From the NCBI RefSeq assembly GCF_040802235.1, contig NC_133166.1, positions 117,814,991 through 117,878,990 on the forward strand: a DNA stretch of 64,000 nt, written 5' to 3'. Source of the DNA: Manis javanica. Taxonomy: Eukaryota > Chordata > Mammalia > Pholidota > Manidae. Below the pieces are notes generated by a model, which made no database searches, was not told the origin of the DNA, and saw nothing but the letters and a program-made list of their open reading frames with translations. Shown here piece by piece: positions 1 to 9,650 of this stretch. Every line of letters starts with the position of its first letter. Position 1 is the stretch's first letter. Both the position numbers and the translations under genes were made by a program.

Positions 1-143
1 GAATGAATGGAACCTCTCTTCAATCTCCCTGTTCCAAAAATCCACTTGATAACATATCCTCAAGTAGAGGATTTATGAGATATTAAACAATAAAAACAGA
101 TACTATACTTAATCTTGGACCAAAAAAAACCCAAGACTCCCAT
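1..143 (-). pseudogene. U2 snRNA-derived copy 1 (cut by window edge)
   Basis: Read on the minus strand, the sequence follows the 5' half of U2 snRNA: the 5' stem, the branch-site recognition region, and the Sm-site region near the window start. There are many substitutions and small gaps. The branch-site recognition motif GUAGUA reads ATAGTA here. The 3' half lies outside the window. The flank at 144-400 still resembles a U2 promoter, so this looks like a decayed DNA-level duplicate of a U2 gene rather than a retroposed RNA copy. Confidence 0.85.
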
Positions 144-400
144 CAGGCCTTGCCTCCCAAACTTTCACTCAAGCCCACAAAAGCAGCCTTAAAGCTGTTC
201 CTTATGAAATTCCGTATCTACTCTCCCAATAACCAGTCTAATCCTTGCCCAGGAAAGCGCCCCAGTGGTACATTCCTCCACAGTCCAGGAAGTAAGGAAA
301 TTCTGTTTCAAACTGAATTTTTGCCACAGAGCTGTCCTACTGCCAGCTCCCCAAGAGCACTGCTCATTTGCATATCTGCACTCCTCTTGGGGTAGAGCTA
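144..400 (-). promoter_or_regulatory. Decayed U2-type snRNA promoter of copy 1
   Basis: A perfect octamer, ATTTGCAT on the plus strand (365-372, ATGCAAAT on the minus strand), lies about 225 bp upstream of the U2-like 5' end. That is where snRNA distal sequence elements sit. A weak proximal-element-like stretch lies near 160-185. The equivalent octamer-like site of copy 2 (2987-2994) is at the same distance, and the sequence between is alignable, for example the shared CTAATCCTT blocks. Activity is not implied because the RNA region itself is decayed. Confidence 0.55.
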
Positions 401-504
401 GAGCCACTCCCGGAGCCAAATGAGTAAAGGCAGCCTCCGTCCTCCAGGGACTCCTGTGGGAAGAAGCCTGTCTACAGTTCAAAAGTATTTATTTAAACCA
501 CTTC

Positions 505-910
505 TTCAGGAGTTTACTTCATAACAGGGCAGGCAATCAATGAATTAGTGACATGCCTCGTCCTACGTGATGGGGATAAAATAACAAATTACACGGACAA
601 GATTTCTGACCTCATGGACTTTACGCAGGTAAAGAGTAAAGTAGGGCATAGACGGAATGGAGTGGCAGTGGCACTGAAATTGGAAAAGGGAACTGGGTCT
701 TGTTGGCTCTGTCAGCAGGCACAGACTTTAACCTAAAAGCAAAGGAGAAGCACTGAGGATTTTGAGCTGAGATCAGATTTTTTTATTTACAAGATCACTC
801 TGGCTACAATGTGGAGAATGGATCAGAAGTGGGCAAGTCAGAGCCACGGAACCAGGTTAGGAATCTGTAGCAGAAATCCAGGCGGAATGGCTTGAACTCA
901 GGTACTGAGA
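505..910 (-). repeat. L2 LINE fragment (antisense on plus strand)
   Basis: The plus strand follows the reverse complement of the L2 3' region. It includes a degenerate 'ctgacctcatggactt' block and the typical 'agatcactctggct..aatgtggagaatgg' run near 795-830. It lies at the same distance from the U2 promoter remnant as the L2 at 3,240-4,110. Confidence 0.6.
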
Positions 911-999
911 AAATCTAGAGCAGCCGCTGACGTCTGGAAGCTGACCTGGCCCTCACACTGGAGATCGCTGGATGAGAATCCATTGGCTTGAGGGAACTT

Positions 1000-1930
1000 T
1001 CTTGCGATCCAGGATTTAACACTCTGGCAAGGATCCCAAGGAATGAGGCAAAATCACAGCTATGGCGGCTCATAGAAGCCTGGAGAAAGCAATGGCCCAT
1101 GCTAAGTGAAACAGATACACCTGATTTGCCCTAGTAGATAGGAGAGGAAGGGATACAGAGGCTGAAGAAAGTGGGCATGCTGGAATGGAAATATTATGTA
1201 AGGCCAGAAGACCCTCCAGAGATTTGTGTTCCAAGAAAGGGCCCAGAGGACACAATATTCACCAAGGCCATGAGGAATGCTATTGAGTGGGACTTGAGCA
1301 TCAGAAAGGTCAGTGGCAGCCCTTTGCAGGCCAGAGCTGATAACAGAAGAGGCAAACACAGAACTGAGCTACTACCCCCATCAAGCAATAGAAACCAGGT
1401 ATAATGGAGGCACTGCTTCACTGTCAGAAATCAGAAAGCTGCAATTACTGTAAGACAGGCAAGATCAGAGGGGTAGGCATGGGGCCCTGACCCATGGAGA
1501 GTTGTGGACATATCAGAAACGGTATCCATAGAGGGTAAAATAAATGGGAAGCCAACAAGGATACTGCTGTACATCTACAACCCAAAAAGAACAAGAATAA
1601 AGGAGCAGGCTAAGAGCACTCACTGTAAGTGAGTCAAAATCACCTCAGTTCCTGGACTTGAGCCAATTTTCATGTCCAAAATTCAGTTCCTGAAGAGGTA
1701 ACCAAGTTCCTAGGGAAAAGATCCTGAACTGAGTTCCCCCAGTTATGTCAGATCTGCATCCATTCTAAGTTGGACCTATCGAGTCAAAAAGACGAGCCCA
1801 GCAGTAGTCTTTGAAAAGACAGAAATGGTACCTCCAGGATCAAGGGTAAGTGGGACGAGAGGACCCAAGCAAATTCCATGAGCAGGGAGTCCCGAGCCCT
1901 GTGTTACCCACCATACTTGTAAAAGCACAG
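1000..1930 (+). mobile_element. Possible ancient MaLR-type internal fragment
   Basis: This stretch has no host gene. It contains a block around 1,150-1,330 that I associate with internal sequence of ERVL-MaLR elements (MLT1/THE type). It is a highly decayed fossil and no terminal repeats were recognised at its edges. The family call rests on remembered similarity and is tentative. Confidence 0.3.
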
Positions 1931-2577
1931 CTCCCTGATACAAAAGCCCTGGTGGTCAAATAGGGGACTGTACACAAAACATGAACATTGCTACATCAAG
2001 TGTAAACGGCCACCAAAAGGTATCCGCCAAGAAGGCAGGGCTGAACAACCAAACATGAGTGACTTGGCCTCCTTTGGGGAGCAGAAGGTGAACCCAGGAT
2101 TCAAATCCAGACAGACTGGCTGTAGCCACTCTCTTAATCGACAAAATGACTTACATTACAAAGAAAATATTTGAACTCCTGTTTATATCTCATCCTTTAA
2201 AAAAAAAGTCTACCTTTTCAAATAATTAATAATGTACATAGAGCATAATTTACACACAAAAAAATCTGCATATATTAGGTTGTTCTAGGTTATTTCTCAA
2301 CTGATAGGGGGCATAATCCAAAATGTTTTGTGACCACCACTCCATTCTGCCACTATATGAACAGTTACTAATCACTGGTTGTGAAAGAAGACACGTTTGT
2401 TAGCCTAGTTCTGAACTAATTCATATAGTTTGAATTACCTCTTACAAATTCATAACCAAATCCTTTACTAATCAGTCCAGTTGTCATAATTTATCATGTT
2501 CATTTGTCTAAAGAAGACAAAACTGCACCAAAGTTATAGCTAACAAATTTCTTGTTTAACAACTAGATATCCCCAAA

Positions 2578-2759
2578 GGGATACACTGTTCCTAGAAGTA
2601 CTGCAATACAGGTTGATACATGGAGAAGCAAGCTCCTATTCTATCTCCCTGCTCCAAGAATCAATGTCATACATTGTCCCCAGATAAAGGACGTATCAGA
2701 TATTAAACTGGTAAGAACAGATACTACACCTGATCTTAGCCAAAAGGCCAAGAATGGAT
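2578..2759 (-). pseudogene. U2 snRNA-derived copy 2, full length
   Basis: On the minus strand this is a near full-length U2 sequence of about 182 nt. It runs from the 5' end (2759) through an intact GUAGUA branch-site recognition motif (plus strand GATACTACACC) to the 3' stem-loops. Substitutions are scattered throughout, including in the 5' stem and the 3' end. The 3' flank (about 2545-2560) keeps a 3'-box-like GTTGTTAAACAAGAA on the minus strand. Because promoter and 3' flank are also related to real U2 genes, it is a duplicated gene now probably dead, not a processed pseudogene. Confidence 0.88.
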
Positions 2760-3010
2760 ACTACCTATATCAGCTCCCCATCCCCTCCTGTGCCAAAGTT
2801 CTCACTCCGGTACACAAACAGTGTAAGCCAGTCCTTACAATCTTCAACACCCTCATCTCCTCAGAGACCAGGCTAATCCTTCCCAGTGTCATACTCCCCT
2901 ACTATCCAAGAAATTGTTACCGGATTGGGTCTTTTTCTCCGCTGAGGTGACTGTCTTGTCTCCCAGTTCCCTCCAAAGCAGTGGTTATTTGCACATCCTC
3001 CTCCTCCTCC
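2760..3010 (-). promoter_or_regulatory. Decayed U2-type promoter of copy 2
   Basis: An octamer-like ATTTGCAC (2987-2994, GTGCAAAT on the minus strand, one mismatch to the octamer) lies about 230 bp upstream of the copy-2 5' end. This matches the spacing in copy 1 and in the intact U2 gene at 25,243. A weak proximal-element-like region lies near 2795-2815. Confidence 0.5.
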
Positions 3011-3118
3011 ATTGAGGCATTACCTCCTGCTGCCAGGAGGGGGCAGGGTTGCTCTCTGAGCAAACTTGCCAAACCTCTCTACGCAGGGCAATTGGTTAAG
3101 TAGGGTGGGTTGTCAATG

Positions 3119-3225
3119 AACTGGGGGCTAAAAAAAGATCATCAAAAATTTATGGAGTTGTACACCTGAAATAAATGTAATATTGTATGTTAACTATACT
3201 TCAATTAAAAATATAAATAACACTT
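3119..3225 (+). repeat. L1 3' end insertion
   Basis: The motif 'gttgtacacctgaaataaatg' followed by 'attgtatgttaactatacttcaatta' and an A-rich tail is the typical 3' end of L1 elements in laurasiatherian mammals. It interrupts the flank shared by U2 copies 1 and 2, so it inserted after the duplication. Confidence 0.65.
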
Positions 3226-3239
3226 CAAAAATGTTTTAT

Positions 3240-4110
3240 GAAGATAAGCTAATATATATTGATTCCTATTTTGTCTTGATTTCTGCTAGGCAATAGGAAT
3301 ACAATAATGATTTACACACAGATTATCTTGAACCTCAGGGAGTTTCTGTTGGGTGAGTCAGACTTAGGAGGGAACGGTGGTAAGGAAACTGACAAAGGAA
3401 GCAGGGGCCCTAACAGCAGTATTGATGGTCTGGTCTTGAGCCTAAAGACATGGAAAGAGGGACGCCTAAAGATTCAGAGCTGAAAAGTAAGACTTGACAA
3501 TTCTTTTATTTGGAAAGATCACTATGGCTGCAAGGTGGAGAATGGATTTGAAAGGACAAAACCAGAACCAGGAAGCCACATTCAGTTTGCTGTAAAAACT
3601 TCAGGGTGAATGGCCTGAATTCGGGTAGTGGCAGTGGGGAGCCTGGACACTTGAACAACTGGGTGAAATATGAGGACGAGGTTGAATTCTGTTTGGGCAA
3701 AGTTGAGAAGTTTATGAACCATCCAAGTGACAACATTCATTCAGAGGGCAACTGGATGTATACCTACCTCTGCAGCTCAGGAAAAAAGATCCTAGGCTGG
3801 AGTTACAGTCATATAGCTATAACATAATGGCAGTCATTAAAATCATGGGGCTGGGAAAGGTGGCCCAGAGAGTGAGAAAACAGCTGGGCCCATCACACAA
3901 CTGGTGGACCATTAGTAGTTAAGGAATGGACCAGAAGGTATAGCTTAAAGGATCACTAAGATGTTATCAGAAATGTAAGAGGAACACTAGGAGAGGGTGG
4001 TGTTCTACACACTGGGAACAGAATGTTCTTAAGAAATAGAAAATGGTTTAACAGGATAAGCTACTGCTGAGGAATCAAAGAGGGTGACTGAAAATGTCCT
4101 GAGAAAATAG
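3240..4110 (-). repeat. L2 LINE, long antisense fragment
   Basis: The plus strand follows the reverse complement of the L2 3' half. Blocks include 'aagatcactatggctgcaaggtggagaatgg' split over 3518-3548, and 'catccaagtgacaac' plus 'ggcaactggatgtatac' near 3720-3765. It is old and diverged. Confidence 0.65.
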
Positions 4111-4124
4111 TGGATTGCATTGTA

Positions 4125-4262
4125 TAGTGCTTCTTAAACCTTACTGTGCATACAAATCATCTGGGGATCTTGTTAAAATGCAAATTCAAATTCATTTGGT
4201 CGAGATTCAGTAATTCTAACAGGTTCCCAGGTCATGCAAGTGTAGGCAGCTCTTTAAAAGTT
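4125..4262 (+). repeat. MER5A-like hAT-Charlie DNA transposon
   Basis: The run 'cttcttaaaccttactgtgcatac..atcatctgggga' with 'gttaaaatgcaaatt' and 'aacaggttcccaggt' follows the MER5A non-autonomous hAT family. Confidence 0.65.
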
Positions 4263-4829
4263 AAAAACGTTTTCTGGAAAAAGGAGGCAAGCTGTGATGG
4301 CTGCAGGGGGCACGGTGTTAAAATAGGGCTTGCACCCTGTCAAAAATCTCCAATTCTGGAGCCAGACTTCCTGAGCTCAAATCCTCACTCTCATTAAGTA
4401 TTTCCTGGAATGAATAAATGAATGGACCAATGACAGGCAGTGTACCCCAGGGATTGCCAAAGTTAACTGTTATTTTTAAAAAATTAAAACATGACTCATG
4501 AAAATGAAAACTGAACACATGTCAAAGATTTTATTATTTGTTAATTAGTGAGCAAACAAATAAGACTTAACTTACTGGTTCAAAAGGAGTATAGAGTCCA
4601 TTAGTCAGGAATGCTGCGAATTTGTTAATAGGCAGATATAAAACTGGCTACTGTCACATAAGGCAATCTCAGAGTTGTAAAATAGCCAAACTCGTAGTAA
4701 ACTGAAGTCAAATAAAGGTACACACCCCCTAGAAAATCAGATAATCCCCAGGCTGGGCTGGCCTGCTTCATACCATCAAAAGAACACCTAGTAATTACAT
4801 TTCCAAGTTTTGGGTAATTTTTAACAGGG

Positions 4830-5030
4830 TCAAAAGTAGAGACTGGATCTGAATAACAGCTCTGTGACACTAGCTATGCATCCTTAACCTAATGCTCAGT
4901 TTTCTTATCTGTACAATGGGAATGGTAACAATAAAAACGACTATTTGTGAACTGAGTTGATACATATAAAGCAGTACAGTGCCTGGAAAGTGCTACAGAA
5001 AGCACTAAATAGATGTTAACACAGTAACGT
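4830..5030 (+). repeat. MIR SINE
   Basis: The MIR core is visible: 'cagttttcttatctgtacaatggg', then 'gtgcctggaaagtgct' and a terminal 'taaatagatg'. Confidence 0.7.
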
Positions 5031-5100
5031 TCAGCAACGTTTCACCTTCTTTCATTTCTCATTACTGACACCCCAGCCTTTCTGTACCAGTCAACCAAAT

Positions 5101-5130
5101 ATATTTACACACACACACACACACACACGT
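5101..5130 (+). repeat. (CA)n microsatellite
   Basis: An uninterrupted AC dinucleotide run of about eleven repeats. Confidence 0.95.
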
Positions 5131-5384
5131 TTCATGTGACTACTAATGAAACTTGTGGAACATCCCTTTTCTACTTTAGTCAAAGGAGAAAAATGTTCCA
5201 CATTGACTCATTCCATGGATAAAGAAACTTCTATCATTTCTACCCAACTTCAAGACTTACCTAGAATCTCCACAATTCTGTTTTAAAAATCCCAACTGCA
5301 ACCTGTAATTTTACCAGCAAATCAGGAAGCAGAGTCCAGCGTCCTGGCCCTTCTGCCTGGAACTACCCACATGGCTCTCTCCGC

Positions 5385-5665
5385 CTTTTACTTCAGAGTT
5401 CCGCACAAATGTCAGCCTCGTCAGAAAGGCCTTCTAAGTCTGAGTGAAATGACAATTCCTCCCCGTGGACCTAGCCCTCTCTCTCCTTCCCTGGTTGATT
5501 TTTACCATAGCATTCAACTCCACTTGACACACTATTTATGTATTTCCCTGTGTCTGTCCACCAGAAAATAAACTCCAAAGGCATATCTGTTTCCGGTTGT
5601 TTTTCCCATGCCTAGTAGGTGCTCAACAAATAAATACTAGTAGAATAAATGTTAAATGAAAGGTG
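5385..5665 (+). repeat. L2 LINE 3' end
   Basis: Contains 'agaaaggccttctaag', a 'ccagaaaataaactcc' block, and the terminal 'cctagtaggtgctcaacaaataaat', typical of the L2 3' end in sense orientation. Confidence 0.7.
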
Positions 5666-6234
5666 ATCTTGCGATCTTCAACCACCAAGAACATTGACTT
5701 TTTTGGTGCTTATTCTCTTCAATCCCTTTGTAGCTTTCAGAAAGAGCACCCAGTTTTTGACATTCCCCCTTTCTAGTGGATTCTGTGTCACTACACAGGA
5801 GGTTGCAAAGCTACTGTCATGGGCTAGGCCAATTTAATTGGATTATACAATGTACCTGAAACCTTTAAGTTAGATGTCAACAGTTAAAATGGGCAAATTA
5901 ATATACAATTCTGGATTTCTGTATTCTCTTGGTCAAATTTTTCACAGAGACAATATTCTAGCAAGGCAGCCATCACCTGGAGCTAAGAAATGGCTGTCTA
6001 GTTTGCCAGTCCCCATCCAGTTCATATTACTTACCTTTCTGAAAGTTTGTGAGTTGGAGAACCCTGACTTAAATCTCCTTTTTATTTCCACTGACATTAC
6101 AGTTGTTAGTACAGAATCCACTCACCTGTTGCCTAACTACTGTGACAATCTAATGCATGTCATTATCCCCATCTTATCCCTCAATTTCTTGTCACCTCCC
6201 TGCTCAAAAAATTGTTTTTTTCTCTCCAACTACA

Positions 6235-6600
6235 ATTAAAGTTGGTTAACTTTGCATTCCAGGCCCTTCTCATCTTAGCCTTTGCCATAAATCTTTTCCA
6301 GTTTTATATTCTAGATTCCCCTTTAGCCCGTCTTTCATGAATTATATCCATATACTTCCTTTTCCAGTCTCTCTAACTGGAATTCCCTCCCCCATTCCCT
6401 TCTGTTTTACTGCTCTTCAAAGCCCAGGCATCCCATAATTCCCATTCCCACACATATAGCCCTACCCTATCTGCCTATTCTGAACCTTCTGTATTTTCCA
6501 TAATTTATCTGTTCCATTTTCTATGCATTTTGTTGCAACTTTTCAATCATGTACTTGAACAAGCAAATAATTACTGAATAGATTTATTCCAGGACATAAT
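6235..6600 (+). repeat. L2 LINE fragment
   Basis: Contains 'tggaattccctcccccattcc' and 'ttcaaagcccaggc', typical L2 3' UTR blocks in sense orientation. Confidence 0.5.
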
Positions 6601-6974
6601 AAATTTTTTCCAACTGGGATTCTCTCAGGCTTCTTCTATACAGTGTTGTTATTTTACCATGGGACATGCCTGGAGACAACATACCCCTGAAGGAATGAAA
6701 ACTGGTTATGGGTGGGGAGAGGGGAAAGAAAAATCTTAGATATTAAAGATTTCTGTACATAAGCAGAAATACAGTATATCAGTGGTATTAAAATTTCACC
6801 GGGGGGTGGTGAGTTTAAGAGAGAAAAATGTCTTTTTAAGGCTCCTGGGGTGGGGGAGACAACAATGAAAAAAATGGCTGAGAAACAGTACCTGGGGATC
6901 ATTCCATTTGTTTCTGGTGTATGCCTGCTCCCCAACTACCTTGAGAACAGAACCATGTGATGACAGCAGTAACG

Positions 6975-7190
6975 TGCAGTGGTCAGAAGTACAGGATCTA
7001 GAATCAGACGGTCTGGATCTGGCTCTGACATTTCTTAGCTGGGTAACGCCAAGCAAATTACTTAACTTCTCTGGGCCTCAGGTTCTTCATGTACAATACT
7101 ACCTAATACCTTCCTCCTAGGGTTGTACTATCAGGTGTGGTCATACCGAAGAGCACATAGTATGAGCTTAGTGTCAAGAAATACTACAAA
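6975..7190 (+). repeat. MIR SINE
   Basis: Shows 'aatcagacggtctggatctgg', then 'cttagctgggtaac' and 'cttctctgggcctcag', followed by the MIR 3' part. Confidence 0.75.
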
Positions 7191-7269
7191 TATTCACTGC
7201 TGAGAAGTACCTGGCATTAACACTTGGGTTATGTAAAACAAAGACCTGATTTATGGTCTGTAGGGCAAA

Positions 7270-7405
7270 AGTTGTATATCTACTTTAGGGGTGGACAGTT
7301 TTATGAAATTACCTTGTGCCTAGCTAATGATAAATGAAACACCCTGTCCCGTCAATTTCCGCATGTACTAACTGAAGAATGTAGCTACTAACATCATGGC
7401 ATATC
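7270..7405 (+). mobile_element. Left part of an older LTR, split by the provirus
   Basis: The bases up to the left edge of the provirus appear to continue at 15,689, on its far side. The right part has a TATA-like box, an AATAAA signal and a CA end like an LTR. The left end of this older element was not defined. It is a broken remnant and the family is not identified. Confidence 0.35.
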
Positions 7406-7651
7406 TGAAAGGAAGGAGCAACACACAGCAATTCACCGGAGAATTCCACTTTATTGGGGAAAAGTACTAGGTTATATAGGGAGGGACATAAGGGGACTGA
7501 GGTGTCACTTCAACGGAACTGGTGGCTATTGGCCAGGTGCTGGGATTGGGGGTGGGGGCGAGAGGTGATTGGGCCTCGGGTGACGCCGGCGGGAACCGAA
7601 GACCGGGAAGAGAAGCAGGGAGTTCGCCATCTTACGGGTGGGGGCCCTTCA
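7406..7651 (-). repeat. 3' LTR of the provirus
   Basis: 246 bp, beginning and ending TG/CA on either strand. It is about 96% identical to the copy at 15,439-15,688. The minus strand carries an AATAAA polyadenylation signal (plus strand 'ctttattgggg'). Confidence 0.95.
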
Positions 7652-7671
7652 TTCCCCCCTTTCTCCTCTAT
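7652..7671 (-). other. Polypurine tract of the provirus
   Basis: On the minus strand the bases just before the 3' LTR are purine-rich, with an AAAGGGGGGAA core, the usual position for plus-strand priming. Confidence 0.8.
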
Positions 7672-7949
7672 GGGGTTGTGGACATTGCTTTTCTCTCTGA
7701 CTGCTTCCTGCTGAACGGGGGCGGAGAAGGGAGTGAGGGCTTGAGGACGGGGAGGAAAGGGTTGATAGGACTCCCCACAGTAAGGACGAGTAGACGTGGA
7801 CTTCTTCAGATCGGAAATTAATGAAGGTTCCCTGTAATCATAGGTCGAGGACCTGTTGATTCCAATGATGCCAAGAGGATATGGGTGTCAGGAGCCAGGC
7901 GTCTGCGGCCATTGTTTCCAGGAACAATTTCCAGCGGGGAGAGGGGTCC

Positions 7950-9650
7950 ATCTCAGTGTGTGGTGAGGAGGTCACGTGAGGGTGAGGGATCTTCTGTGGC
8001 CGGAAGCTGGTAGTTCCTGAGTAAAAGCTGGTTGAAAGTTTGATTAGAGATTTTTCCGACTTGGGATTTGATGAACTTTATTATACAGGGTAAGAAGAGA
8101 CAGGTGAGAAGAATGATTATTATGGGGCCTGCAATGGGCCAGGGCCAGCTGAGGAGGGGGTTTGTTAGTATTGTAGAGAATGGGTTGGAGTTGGAAGCAG
8201 AGTGGAGGCTGGAGGCAAGGTCGGTGAGTTTGGTGATGTCAGTTTCTACAATGCCGGATTCGTTGATGTAATAGCAGCACTCTTCCTGGAGGAAGACGCA
8301 GGTGCCGCCCTTCTCGGCTGTAAGCAGATCTAAGGCCCACTGGTTTTGAAGGGTGACCTTAGCTAGCGAAGTGACCTGTCTTTGGAGAGAGGCCAGGGAA
8401 TCGGCAGTGGATGTCAGGGCTCCCTCAAGTTTGGCGTTGAGATCTCTGCCCATAGAGAGTGACCCAAGGCTTCTCCCAAAAACCCTGCCCCAATGGCTGA
8501 GGTGGTCAAAGAGACACCGACCATGATGGGAAGGAAAGCAGCCCTTTTTGTGCACGAGGGCAAGGGAGGTTGGAGCTCAAGAAATTCTGCCATGCTGTAA
8601 AGTGTAAGCTGTGGGATTAGGGTGACGAGAGTGCAGGGTATATTGGAGTTGGGAGGCACTGGGTTGAAAAGACTGCCATTACACCAAAAGAAGTGTCCTG
8701 GTTGTGTAAAAGTTTTAGAGTCGGAGGTAGGGGTGTAGATAGAGAGGCAGTGAAGTGCGCTGGAGGGGGGTGGAATTGGGCCTACACAGTGGTGGATGGT
8801 GAGATTATCTGTGTATTCTGGTTCCCATAGGGGTATGTCTGCCAGGGGGCAGAGGGGTTGTCCTTTTGCATGGAAGGAGTAGTTGGAAATATTAAGGGGC
8901 ACGGCGGCCAGCAGTGGGCGCTGTAGTGATGCGCACAAGAAACAATTGGGGGTGTTGAGGGTGTGGTTGAGAAAGATGGTGGTGTCTTGAATGAGCTGTA
9001 ACCAAGAGTAGGAGAAATTAGAAGAGGGGTGGGATAGGAAGATGAAGAGGCGCCATCAAATGTTTGAATCTGATGCAACTTGAGATCTGGGAATGAGAGG
9101 GAACATACTCTCGAGAGATATGAAGGGTACTGTGGGGGGGTCGAGGACCACCCGTAGTAGACTGAGGCTGTGACTCTGGTGGCCCATCAAGAGTCCCAGG
9201 GATCTGGGATTGATAAGGAGAATGAGCCGTTGGGATATTTTCTGAAACGGTTGGAGGAGTAACACTGTGGGTACCGAAAGTCACCCATGTAGTGAATGGC
9301 GCAAGACCAGTAGGGACATCCCCCATAGGTGTCTGGCCACTGCTTGCATGAGGCTTGTTTCTGGTCGTAGAGGAAACAGAGGTAGGGAATGAAAAGGGGG
9401 CTGCTAGTGAACACTTCGGTGGAGGGAGGAAAGTGAAGGTACAAAGGCTCGGAGCAATCTTTTAGAGGGCAGTCTGATGTGGTAATGAGGGCAGTGATTT
9501 TTGTTTGATGCTGTGTGTAAGTCTGTCTGACCTTGAACCGCCATACAAAGGAGGCTGGGGAGGTGGGGAAGACAATAGGAACGAGAAAAAAAAGCGAGAG
9601 AGCAGTAAAGGAGGAAAAAGTCATGATTTGGGTATAGATGGCAAAGGGGG
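7950..9650 (-). pseudogene. Fossil env region of the provirus
   Basis: Shows a surface-subunit region with many cysteines and N-glycosylation motifs. A transmembrane subunit follows with the segment LQNQWALDLLTAEKGG, then a CX6CC motif (CVFLQEECC), a hydrophobic membrane span and a short tail. This arrangement is gamma-type, like ERV-F, ERV-W and ERV-FRD envelopes. The region is broken. Confidence 0.88.

Noticed and set aside
1171-1404. 77-codon plus-strand frame
   Set aside because: It probably falls in an ancient MaLR-type internal fragment; there is no sign of a host gene.
8782-9326. Overlapping secondary frames in the env region
   Set aside because: They are alternate-frame shadows of the fossil envelope, which is described as one broken region.
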